Below, one piece after another: positions 45,961 to 52,831 of a DNA stretch of 64,000 bases. Numbering within the stretch: position 1 is the first letter of the stretch; each line of letters begins with the position of its first letter. The DNA is taken from the NCBI GenBank assembly GCA_002396385.1, contig DGTD01000042.1:25761-89760 (forward strand), given 5' to 3'. The position numbers and the translations under genes are program-made. The stretch is from Bacteroidales bacterium UBA4345 (GTDB lineage: Bacteria; Bacteroidota; Bacteroidia; Bacteroidales; Paludibacteraceae). Below the pieces are notes generated by a model. It was not told the DNA's origin, did no database searches, and saw nothing but the letters and a program-made list of their open reading frames with translations.

Positions 45961-46605
45961 CTATGATAAATTGATTATCATCATAATAATAAGAAGAATG
46001 GTGATAATAATACCAAAAGTGAGGCTAATGTTTTTCTGTGTATCAAGCTCTTTTTCTAAATTTGTTAGGGCTTTTTCGATAGTTTTTTTGAGTAAAGTTG
46101 TTTGCTCCTTATACAACTGTTTAACATCATCAATTTGTCTACGTGTCCCCTCACTACCTTGGTCAATGAGCTGCTTAATCTGCATTTTGTTATCATCAAG
46201 GCGCGTTTGTACTGTATTAGCAAAGTCGTTATAAAATTTTCGGTTAGCTTCGCTAATATCATCTGTCTTTGTGTTAAGCAGTTGCTGCAATTCGTCTTGT
46301 TTCCTCTCAGCCATAGTCTGTAAGGTTGTTAACTTTATTTCAAGTTCCTTACTTAGATCTGCTGTAGCCGTTTCCAAGACTTTCTTTTGCTCGATAAGTT
46401 TCTCACTAACCGACGATGTCTGTTTCATCAGTTCTACTTTGGTCGTAGTCATATCTTTTGTAGCGGTTTTGAGGCTAGTCAGCACGCTATCATAGTCTTG
46501 CACCAATTTTGCAAGTTGCTTGTACGCTTGATCAATGGCTTGCAGGTTTTCTACTTCTTGTTGCAGAGAAGATATACTTGCATTAAATTCGTCCAATTTG
46601 CTCAT
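45961..46605 (-). CDS. coiled-coil protein with C-terminal transmembrane anchor
   Basis: 214 residues, almost wholly charged heptad-like helix (about 1-190) and then one C-terminal membrane helix (ISLTFGIIITILLIIMMIINL). This is a tail-anchored coiled-coil layout with the bulk in the cytoplasm. The start overlaps the end of the helicase gene by 23 bp, so it is the last gene of the TerB-helicase operon. No family recognised. It may tether the system to the inner membrane or sense envelope damage; that is inference. Confidence 0.75.
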   Translation of the reverse strand: MSKLDEFNASISSLQQEVENLQAIDQAYKQLAKLVQDYDSVLTSLKTATKDMTTTKVELMKQTSSVSEKLIEQKKVLETATADLSKELEIKLTTLQTMAERKQDELQQLLNTKTDDISEANRKFYNDFANTVQTRLDDNKMQIKQLIDQGSEGTRRQIDDVKQLYKEQTTLLKKTIEKALTNLEKELDTQKNISLTFGIIITILLIIMMIINLS

Positions 46606-49600
46606 ATAGAGATAAATTTAGTTTTCTTAATAGTGTAATGTTTTTCTTAATGATGTCGTTGTAAAGCCATGGCATATCAAGTATATCTGCCATTTCTTCT
46701 GTTATGTTTGGGAAATAACGAATAATGATAGTGCAAAGTTCTGTCAGTATTCCCGATGATAAATGTGCATTTTTTAAGAAAGGAATTATATCGCTTACAA
46801 AATCATTGTTGGCAATCGTGTCTTTGTTGGCTTCTGCTAACATTTGTATTGCTCTTTCAAAACGGGTACGACCATCTGCGTCCTCGAAATCATCGAGTAA
46901 GGCTCTTACCATACCGCTGACAAAGTTCAGTCCCGGATTACTATGATAACTTTCAAGGAAACGGCTCAATCGGTCGCGCAGTTTCTTTATTTCTGGTTTA
47001 GTAATAAACTTCTTCTTTGAATAGAATGCATCAAACCATAGTTTACAATCGTATGGGTTGGCTGCAATGTGCTGTAAAATATAAGTGGATTCAGTTATTG
47101 TAAAGTAAGATTCAAGTCTCCCTTTGAACGAAGCACTATCTTGATAAGATAAGCAAAGTTCAGAAAGATTCTTGAGTGACTGCTTGCGAGTTTCTGTAAT
47201 ATGTCGGAATATCCAATCGAGCAAGTACCAAACGGCTTTTTTGATTGGCGTATCGCAAAAGTCTTTGCTTATGGCATAAATCTTTTCCTCAACCATTTCG
47301 TCTGGCTCGTACTTTTGTATATAAGCAGTAAGTGAAGCAACAACATGTTCAATGTTCGTAGAGTTGAACTTGACAATGAACTTTGATTTGAAGTCCCGTG
47401 TCCAGTCCTCGGCAATGCCAAGCAAGCAAAGGCGATAGATATATTTTTCGAAATTATCTGGAGTAATTTTATCCTCCGCATAATTTTGGAATTCGTCATA
47501 AGTGATGTCCCGTGTCGTATCTGCTTGGTAGAACTTGTCGATAATTTTTATGATGTGTCTAAATTCCACTTCTATATCGTGCATTTTACCAAGGTATAGG
47601 TATAACTGTCTGAAAATATCTTCCCCTCTCCACTTTACTTCCTCCACAATCTCTTTCATTCTCGCTATTCCCAGGTTAGGAGTAAATATTTCATCGGCAA
47701 GCGGCTTCATTTCTTCCGTTTCATGAGAATGAAGGATATAGCATAAGCCTTTTTTCCGTCTGTTCTCAGGCAATGTTTTATCCCATCGACCGGCTCGACC
47801 TGCTTCTTGATATAGTGCTTCAATAGAACTTGGCAATCCATAATGGAAAGTATAGTAGACATTCTGTTTGTCTATACCCATTCCGAAGGCTTTTGTAGCG
47901 CAAAGGACTTGATACCTATTGTTCTTGAATTGTTCTTGTATTTGTGCCTTGAATTTGTCAAACTCTTCTTGTTGCATTATGGGAGAGTTTTTCTGTCCGG
48001 GTGTGTTCGGACAGCTACCTGAATACCAAGCGACTTGGTTGGGAAAGTGTTTTGAGAGCGTGTATGCTAACTCAAAACAACCGTTTTTTCCGTTAACATA
48101 AGGTGTAAAGACAAGTGTCGCTTTGTGGGGGTCTTGTGGTATTTCGTTTTTCTGAAATAGGTCGAGTAATTTCGATTCCTTGTTCCTCTTATCATCGATG
48201 ACAATGAAATCAAGTTCGGGGCGAGTGTACTTGCGCAGGGTGATGATATTGTCATCTTCCAATTGCTGTTTCCGACGTGAAAACTCCACTTTAATATCTT
48301 GCAAAACCTGCAATGAAGCCGTGGCAGTAAGACCAATATATTTGATGACGCCTTCACCTATTTCATCCTTCTGGCTTAAAGTGTCAATAGTCTTTGCAAG
48401 ATTGAGGTACGATGTTCGAAAATCGTGTCCCCATTCCGACATACAGTGGACTTCATCAATGACTGCATAGGAAACATTGTAGTAGTTGATGATAGTGGAA
48501 AGGCTTGCTCGAAAATCTTTTATTTGGAAACGCTCTGGTGAAATCCATACAAAGAGATACTTACCATGTGCGTAGTCTGTCATAATTTGTGAGCGTTCAT
48601 CTGCTGTTTGATCGCCGCAAATAAGATTTACATTTGTAATCGCCACATCTCCTTTTTTTAGGTTGTCTATCTGGTCGTACATTAGCGACTTGATAGGACA
48701 AACAACAAAGTTAATGCTTGGCTGTAACAGACATGGCATTTGGAAGCATAAGGACTTTCCTCCTCCAGTCGGTAAAAGTCCAACCGTGTCTCGGAGATTG
48801 AGCGCGTTGGCAATGATAGCAAACTGCCCGTCACGGAAATCCGTCTTGTTGAAAAGATTTTGTAAGAAGAAACGAAGTACCGGTTTGTCTGTGTCGGTAA
48901 TATCGTAATTAATAGATTGTGCAGTACTTACTTTAAAATAGTTTTTATCCAAACCGAGCAGTTTCCGTTTGGAAGAAAAGTCGAAATAGTCGGAGCGCAC
49001 AAAGATAATTTCGCGATTGAAAGTGTCCTCGTCTGTATATCGTTTCAGTAGGGAAAAGTCTATATTTACAGCCTCTTGGTCGAATTTGAAAGATTTGTTT
49101 GAATAGACTAAAACTTCATAATCGAACTTGGTGAGTTCGTGTTTGTCCCTCAAAAGAACGAGTTGATTAAGCCAAGTATATGTGTCTTCAATGGCGAGTT
49201 TTGCAAATTCCTTTATCGGTTCGTCACATCGGATATTGAATTTCCAGTGTTCTCCAAATCGGAGCGTCTCAGAGCATAGAAGATCTAATAATAACAACTG
49301 AAAGCGAATGACAGCCGTGGGCAACATCTTATCATGGATTTCTTCCTCAGTATAGTCATTGCTCTTTGCTTTCTCGAAAGCTTGTTTGTAAAAATCGAAA
49401 GCACCTTTCTTACTGAAATACTCGATACGACCTATGATGCGATTGATTTTGTCTTGGTAGTCGTGTCGTTTCAATTCAAGTGTAGATATACGCACTGTTT
49501 CAATGCCGTTTTCTTGAAGATAATGATCGCGTTGTGCATCTAATGCTCTATCTCTTGAATGTTGTCCTCCGTCAATTTCAATGACAAGCAGTGATTGTGG

Positions 49601-50020
49601 TAAATAGAAGTCCACTTGTTGACCGACAAAAGACGGGTTTTGTCTGCCTACAATTTCATTGATGCTAATCTCTGGCACAATCATGGACTGAACGAAAGAG
49701 TATTCTCCGAGTTCTTGTGTCAGCACTCTCTCGTAAAAATCTTTAGCAGGATTATAGCTGTCGCCTCCTTTGATAGTGCCGTGCCACTTATTAGGTTCTG
49801 ATGGAACAAGAAGTAGCCTATCGTGAAAATTTGGAGCTTCGTGTATCTTGCCAACTTTATCTTGCAAGTATTTTGACATTGTAGTCGGAAAGCCGCGTTG
49901 CAAGATATTCTTCAGCACATACAACAGTGGGTCTATTGGCGATTCATTCCTTTTGTACTCCAAATTTTGAATAACGAAATTTGGATTAGTGTATGTGTAG
50001 TTGGCAGTGTATTTTATCAT
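46583..50020 (-). CDS. RecQ-type helicase with N-terminal DUF559/Vsr-like nuclease domain
   Basis: An 1145-residue fusion. Residues about 90-205 contain VDFYLPQSLLVIEIDGGQHS (Asp137, Glu148, Asp150, His154) as in DUF559/Vsr-type PD-(D/E)XK endonucleases. Residues about 390-770 are a RecQ-like SF2 helicase: motif 0 DFRDGQ, Walker A PTGGGKS (417-423), AVIDEVHCMSEWGHDFR near 527-543, ATASLQVLQDI, TKAFGMGIDKQNV and EAGRAGRWDK. A long C-terminal part is unassigned. It lies between the TerB-like gene (29-bp gap) and the coiled-coil gene. This is not housekeeping RecQ, which lacks the nuclease domain; a defence role is likely. Confidence 0.88.
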   Translation of the reverse strand: MIKYTANYTYTNPNFVIQNLEYKRNESPIDPLLYVLKNILQRGFPTTMSKYLQDKVGKIHEAPNFHDRLLLVPSEPNKWHGTIKGGDSYNPAKDFYERVLTQELGEYSFVQSMIVPEISINEIVGRQNPSFVGQQVDFYLPQSLLVIEIDGGQHSRDRALDAQRDHYLQENGIETVRISTLELKRHDYQDKINRIIGRIEYFSKKGAFDFYKQAFEKAKSNDYTEEEIHDKMLPTAVIRFQLLLLDLLCSETLRFGEHWKFNIRCDEPIKEFAKLAIEDTYTWLNQLVLLRDKHELTKFDYEVLVYSNKSFKFDQEAVNIDFSLLKRYTDEDTFNREIIFVRSDYFDFSSKRKLLGLDKNYFKVSTAQSINYDITDTDKPVLRFFLQNLFNKTDFRDGQFAIIANALNLRDTVGLLPTGGGKSLCFQMPCLLQPSINFVVCPIKSLMYDQIDNLKKGDVAITNVNLICGDQTADERSQIMTDYAHGKYLFVWISPERFQIKDFRASLSTIINYYNVSYAVIDEVHCMSEWGHDFRTSYLNLAKTIDTLSQKDEIGEGVIKYIGLTATASLQVLQDIKVEFSRRKQQLEDDNIITLRKYTRPELDFIVIDDKRNKESKLLDLFQKNEIPQDPHKATLVFTPYVNGKNGCFELAYTLSKHFPNQVAWYSGSCPNTPGQKNSPIMQQEEFDKFKAQIQEQFKNNRYQVLCATKAFGMGIDKQNVYYTFHYGLPSSIEALYQEAGRAGRWDKTLPENRRKKGLCYILHSHETEEMKPLADEIFTPNLGIARMKEIVEEVKWRGEDIFRQLYLYLGKMHDIEVEFRHIIKIIDKFYQADTTRDITYDEFQNYAEDKITPDNFEKYIYRLCLLGIAEDWTRDFKSKFIVKFNSTNIEHVVASLTAYIQKYEPDEMVEEKIYAISKDFCDTPIKKAVWYLLDWIFRHITETRKQSLKNLSELCLSYQDSASFKGRLESYFTITESTYILQHIAANPYDCKLWFDAFYSKKKFITKPEIKKLRDRLSRFLESYHSNPGLNFVSGMVRALLDDFEDADGRTRFERAIQMLAEANKDTIANNDFVSDIIPFLKNAHLSSGILTELCTIIIRYFPNITEEMADILDMPWLYNDIIKKNITLLRKLNLSLYEQIGRI

Positions 50021-50049
50021 CTTATCTTTTTGAAGAGTAAATCACATAT

Positions 50050-50889
50050 TTATTTGATATAGTAATCAATATCTACATTTCGTTCTATCATGTGCAGAAC
50101 GCAATGCGTTATTTCTTGCCCATCATGATAGATTGTCATGCCATAATTCTCAAAAGTTGCATCACTCATTGGTGCACCTATTGTTTCGTATGCAAATTTG
50201 TCGTATCCGTAGCCACGCAATTCAACTTCATCGTCAGATGCAGAGATTATTTTCATTGGTTTTGTACTCATTGGTGTAGATCCCCAACCACCAGAGATAT
50301 CGGGATTTTTCACTGTTATAGAATATCCAATACCGCCGGAGATATTTCTTTCTATTATAACATCACGGTTGCAACGCTGTTCTCCTCTTACGGGACAATA
50401 ATTTTCATACCTTTGGTGAGTGTTGGAATGAAAGACAAACGAACCTTCTAAAGGATTATTATCGCCATTAAGCAAATTATGTACGAAATTATCTTGTTTC
50501 TCATCTTCTTGTGAGCCTTGCATATAGTCAATTGCGTCAACGATATTCATGGTAGGCAATTTGCAAATGAGTGAAACAAAATTCCAGAGTTTTATTTCTG
50601 CATCGTCAATATTGCCATCAACTGCCATCATTGTTCCTAAATAAGCCGTTACATATCGCTTTTGTGCGTTGTTCATTGCTGCAACAACAGCAAACGTCTC
50701 TTCTAGCTCCATACTGTCGGTTTTTTGCAATAGATTCATAAAATCGGTGGGTGTAATGCCAAATCGAAGAGCCTCTTTCAACATCATTGAAACTTCTCTT
50801 TTATCCAGTTCTCCGTCGGCAAGAGCCATTGCTTTTGCTAACGTGATAATTGCTGACATTTCTCTACGTGCGAATTGTAAACTTTCCAT
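50050..50889 (-). CDS. TerB-like domain protein
   Basis: A 279-residue cytoplasmic protein. The first 120 residues form a TerB-like helical domain with two acidic turns, MALADGELDKREV (about 21-33) and MMAVDGNIDDAEI (about 88-100), which in the family bind metal ions. The C-terminal 150 residues are rich in beta pattern (RNISGGIGYSITV, ELRGYGYDKFAYE) and unassigned. It is first in the operon with the helicase. TerB domains recur in anti-phage systems such as Shango, and the gene content here resembles that system. Confidence 0.75.
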   Translation of the reverse strand: MESLQFARREMSAIITLAKAMALADGELDKREVSMMLKEALRFGITPTDFMNLLQKTDSMELEETFAVVAAMNNAQKRYVTAYLGTMMAVDGNIDDAEIKLWNFVSLICKLPTMNIVDAIDYMQGSQEDEKQDNFVHNLLNGDNNPLEGSFVFHSNTHQRYENYCPVRGEQRCNRDVIIERNISGGIGYSITVKNPDISGGWGSTPMSTKPMKIISASDDEVELRGYGYDKFAYETIGAPMSDATFENYGMTIYHDGQEITHCVLHMIERNVDIDYYIK

Positions 50890-50934
50890 TGTGTAACTTG
50901 TTTAGTAGCAAACAATCATCCAGACATAAAGAAT

Positions 50935-51068
50935 GGCGTGAGCCTATACTTTATCATCTGTGGCTGTGAGAAGTGCCATAATACCGAAAGTCAGACCCAC
51001 GCCAAATGACGCGGCATCTGCTAACTTCCTTCGGTACTAATTCAAGAAACTTCTCACATTTCAGATGA
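50935..51068 (-). ncRNA. candidate structured leader RNA of the TerB-helicase operon
   Basis: Three nested complementary pairs lie within 115 bases: TCATCTG (50954) with CAGATGA (51062), GTGAGAAGT (50966) with ACTTCTCAC (51049), and TACCGAA (50982) with TTCGGTA (51030). A fourth pair, GGCGTG (50935) with CACGCC (50998), crosses the others and could form a pseudoknot. The element begins 46 bp before the TerB-like start and would be transcribed in its 5' leader. No reverse transcriptase or known riboswitch motif accompanies it. Confidence 0.45.
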
Positions 51069-51243
51069 ATCCGAACGATAGCTAATGCTGTTGTTAAAAA
51101 TATGTTTATTTAACTCTATCTTAAATTACGTAAGTATTTGTTTTTTTATTAAAAAATTCTGATAAACAGAAGTTTATATGGATATCCATATATCGTATTC
51201 TTCACCTAAATTGGTGTTGCTAAAAAACGACACTGGAATATGG

Positions 51244-51251
51244 CAAAGTTA
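51244..51251 (-). promoter_or_regulatory. candidate -7 promoter element for the TerB-helicase operon
   Basis: Minus-strand TAACTTTG fits TAnnTTTG. It would give a leader of about 350 bases that includes the structured element. No clear -33 TTTG. Confidence 0.4.
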
Positions 51252-51464
51252 GGTATTAAAAGTGACAACTTCTTTAGTTTTGTCGGAATTTATTTTGCCT
51301 TCTTGCTGTTCTTTCATTTGCTTTCTTTTTAAATTCATTTTTTGGGGTTACAGAAATTCATCTGATATATTGAATTTAAGGACTATAAGGAGTTGGCTTG
51401 GGGAAGTGTTGCTGTGTTTTTACTTGAAAAACGAGAAAGTTCCGTTGTCTTCCTACTCCACATT

Positions 51465-51554
51465 CTCCACGGGTTGTCGAAGATTCGCTATTAAAACCCT
51501 GATGCGGTTTATTAACCGCAAAATTTGCGGCTTATTGTCCGCAATGGACTAAAT
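51465..51554. repeat. direct repeat, right copy, flanking the TerB-helicase operon
   Basis: 51501-51554 matches 45727-45780 with one mismatch; the GCGG/CCGC alternation is conserved (51504 to 51542). Same orientation as the left copy, 5.8 kb apart. Confidence 0.85.
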
Positions 51555-51611
51555 TTGTAAAAAAATGATGGAAATATATATGTTCCCGGCCCTGCTGAAG
51601 ATGTAACCTGA

Positions 51612-51651
51612 TAAAGAAAAAACCCCGGAGCTTTTCGCGGCGTCCGGGGTT
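51612..51651 (-). terminator. intrinsic terminator, leftward
   Basis: Stem AACCCCGGA (51621-51629) with TCCGGGGTT (51643-51651). On the minus strand it is followed by TTTTTTCTTT. It can end the fur transcript and any small RNA started near 51731. Confidence 0.8.
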
Positions 51652-51731
51652 AGTGTTTTTGTGACTTATAACAAGCGACAAAAACCATACTAACAAATAC
51701 AAAACCTTATGGCTATTAACTTCGTTGATTA
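51612..51731 (-). ncRNA. candidate small RNA or leader transcript
   Basis: A minus-strand promoter-like TAACTTTG (51737-51744) and the strong terminator bound a segment of about 120 bases. It contains a 12-codon frame (51650-51688) reading MVFVACYKSQKH with its stop inside the terminator stem, so it may be a short leader peptide rather than a regulatory RNA. No homologue recognised. Confidence 0.35.
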
Positions 51732-51736
51732 CAATG

Positions 51737-51744
51737 CAAAGTTA
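51737..51744 (-). promoter_or_regulatory. candidate -7 promoter element
   Basis: Minus-strand TAACTTTG; its surroundings (GCAAAGTTAGGTA on the plus strand) match the element at 51244, suggesting a shared promoter type. Confidence 0.4.
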
Positions 51745-51829
51745 GGTAGCCGTGCGGTTTCTTGAAATACCAAAAACTAGTGATTTTGTATACCATTCTT
51801 CCCCACTATTTGGTATACAGTATGGTAGG

Positions 51830-52267
51830 CTACCGCTTTTTCGATTGGCAGCTCGGGCAGATACCTTTCAGTACGTAGTTGATACGTTCCACCTCGAAAC
51901 CGTCGGGCAGGTCGACTACCGGTGCCGATATGCCTTTCAGGCAGTAGGTGTGCTGGCATTCGGTGCAGAAGAAGTGGGTGTGCTGGTCGTTGTCGCCCAC
52001 GCCGTCGTGGTTGTGGTCGTGGCAGCAGGGCTCGTATTTGACCGAGCCACTGCCGTCGTCAATCTCGTGCACCAGGTGGTGCTGGCTGAAGGCGGTGAGG
52101 CTGCGGAATATCGTGCTCTTGTCTACTGTTCCCAGTGTGTCTTCCAAGTCGCTCAGGCTCATGGCGTCTTCTGCCTCCAGCAGGGCTTTGAAGACCAGCA
52201 GGCGGGTGGCGGTTGGCTTAATGTCGTGCAACAGCAGGCGCTCTTCTATTTCGTTATGCTCGTTCAT
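51830..52267 (-). CDS. Fur family metal-responsive transcriptional regulator
   Basis: A 145-residue Fur-type repressor. The N-terminal winged helix has LLLHDIKPTATRLLVFKALLEAEDAMSLSDLEDTL and STIFRSLTAF. The dimerisation half has the His-rich CCHDHNHDG...HTHFFCTEC and a final CPSC, giving two CxxC pairs for structural zinc as in Fur and Zur. The extra His cluster near 82-95 hints at zinc rather than iron sensing, but sequence alone does not decide. It is transcribed alone, with a minus-strand TACCTTTG element just upstream. Confidence 0.9.
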   Translation of the reverse strand: MNEHNEIEERLLLHDIKPTATRLLVFKALLEAEDAMSLSDLEDTLGTVDKSTIFRSLTAFSQHHLVHEIDDGSGSVKYEPCCHDHNHDGVGDNDQHTHFFCTECQHTYCLKGISAPVVDLPDGFEVERINYVLKGICPSCQSKKR

Positions 52268-52286
52268 ACAGTGTTTTTTTGTTGCA

Positions 52287-52294
52287 CAAAGGTA
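52287..52294 (-). promoter_or_regulatory. candidate -7 promoter element for the Fur-family gene
   Basis: Minus-strand TACCTTTG (TAnnTTTG), 20 bp before the start codon, implying a very short leader. Confidence 0.45.
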
Positions 52295-52300
52295 CTCATA

Positions 52301-52339
52301 AAAAAACGGAAACAGGTCATTGTCTGTTTCCGTTTTTAT
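52301..52339 (-). terminator. intrinsic terminator
   Basis: A 14-bp stem, AAAAACGGAAACAG (52302-52315) with CTGTTTCCGTTTTT (52324-52337), with A/T tracts on both sides. Ends the small gene upstream on the minus strand. Confidence 0.8.
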
Positions 52340-52462
52340 TGTGCGGATCGAATATGCTCTGGATCTGATGGCTTACGCTTAGTGTGTTTACTTTGCAAGT
52401 ACCGCATCGTCTTGCCTTTCTGCCTGCCATCTCTAACACCACCTGGTGAGAGCCTCTGATGG

Positions 52463-52621
52463 TTATCCGAAAATGTGCTCAAATGGATTTACTGGTTTAG
52501 CGTTTGTAGGGGTGACTTCCTTGCGGTCGGTTATGATGCTTGACTCGTCTACCCATGCAACCTTAACAGTCTTATTTTCCATTGATACGATTGGTTGGTC
52601 TTCTTTAAAATAATGTTCCAT
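52463..52621 (-). CDS. small conserved-looking protein, 52 residues, unknown function
   Basis: Starts MEHYFKEDQPIVSMENKTVK and ends NPFEHIFG. An AGGAGG Shine-Dalgarno, rare in this window, is 7 bases before the ATG, and a good terminator follows, so a real gene is likely despite its size. A minus-strand TAACTTTG at 52667-52674 could be the promoter. It is soluble, with no signal peptide, Cys or membrane segment. No family recognised. Confidence 0.65.
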   Translation of the reverse strand: MEHYFKEDQPIVSMENKTVKVAWVDESSIITDRKEVTPTNAKPVNPFEHIFG

Positions 52622-52831
52622 AGAGGCCTCCTTTTTTTAGTTTAACTTTGAGTTTTTTATTTGATACAAAGTTATAAATCTAATTTATATTGACCTAATT
52701 TTTGCTGTATGTTTGAGAATACCGCTGTAAAACCTTGTTTTACAACACATTTTCGATTAGTTAATCTTCATAACTAAATTAGCAACTTAATTCGAAAAAA
52801 CAAACTTATTTGGCGGAAATGCTGTTTTTTT

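Larger units (their letters stand above)
50890..51829. other. gene-free interval with leader RNA candidate, direct repeat and terminator
   Basis: 940 bp between the TerB-like and Fur genes. It holds the candidate structured leader (50935-51068), minus-strand promoter elements at 51244 and 51737, the right direct repeat (51465-51554) and a terminator (51612-51651). A 96-residue rightward frame at 51262 looks non-coding. Confidence 0.6.

Noticed and set aside
45779..46234. A 151-residue rightward frame
   Set aside because: Antisense to the coiled-coil gene, rich in hydrophobic runs that arise from the opposite strand's Lys and Asn codons.
50935..51068. Retron non-coding RNA
   Set aside because: No reverse transcriptase gene anywhere in the window and no typical msr/msd layout.
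51262..51552. A 96-residue rightward frame in the gap before fur
   Set aside because: It runs through the direct repeat and promoter-like elements and has no ribosome site or family pattern.
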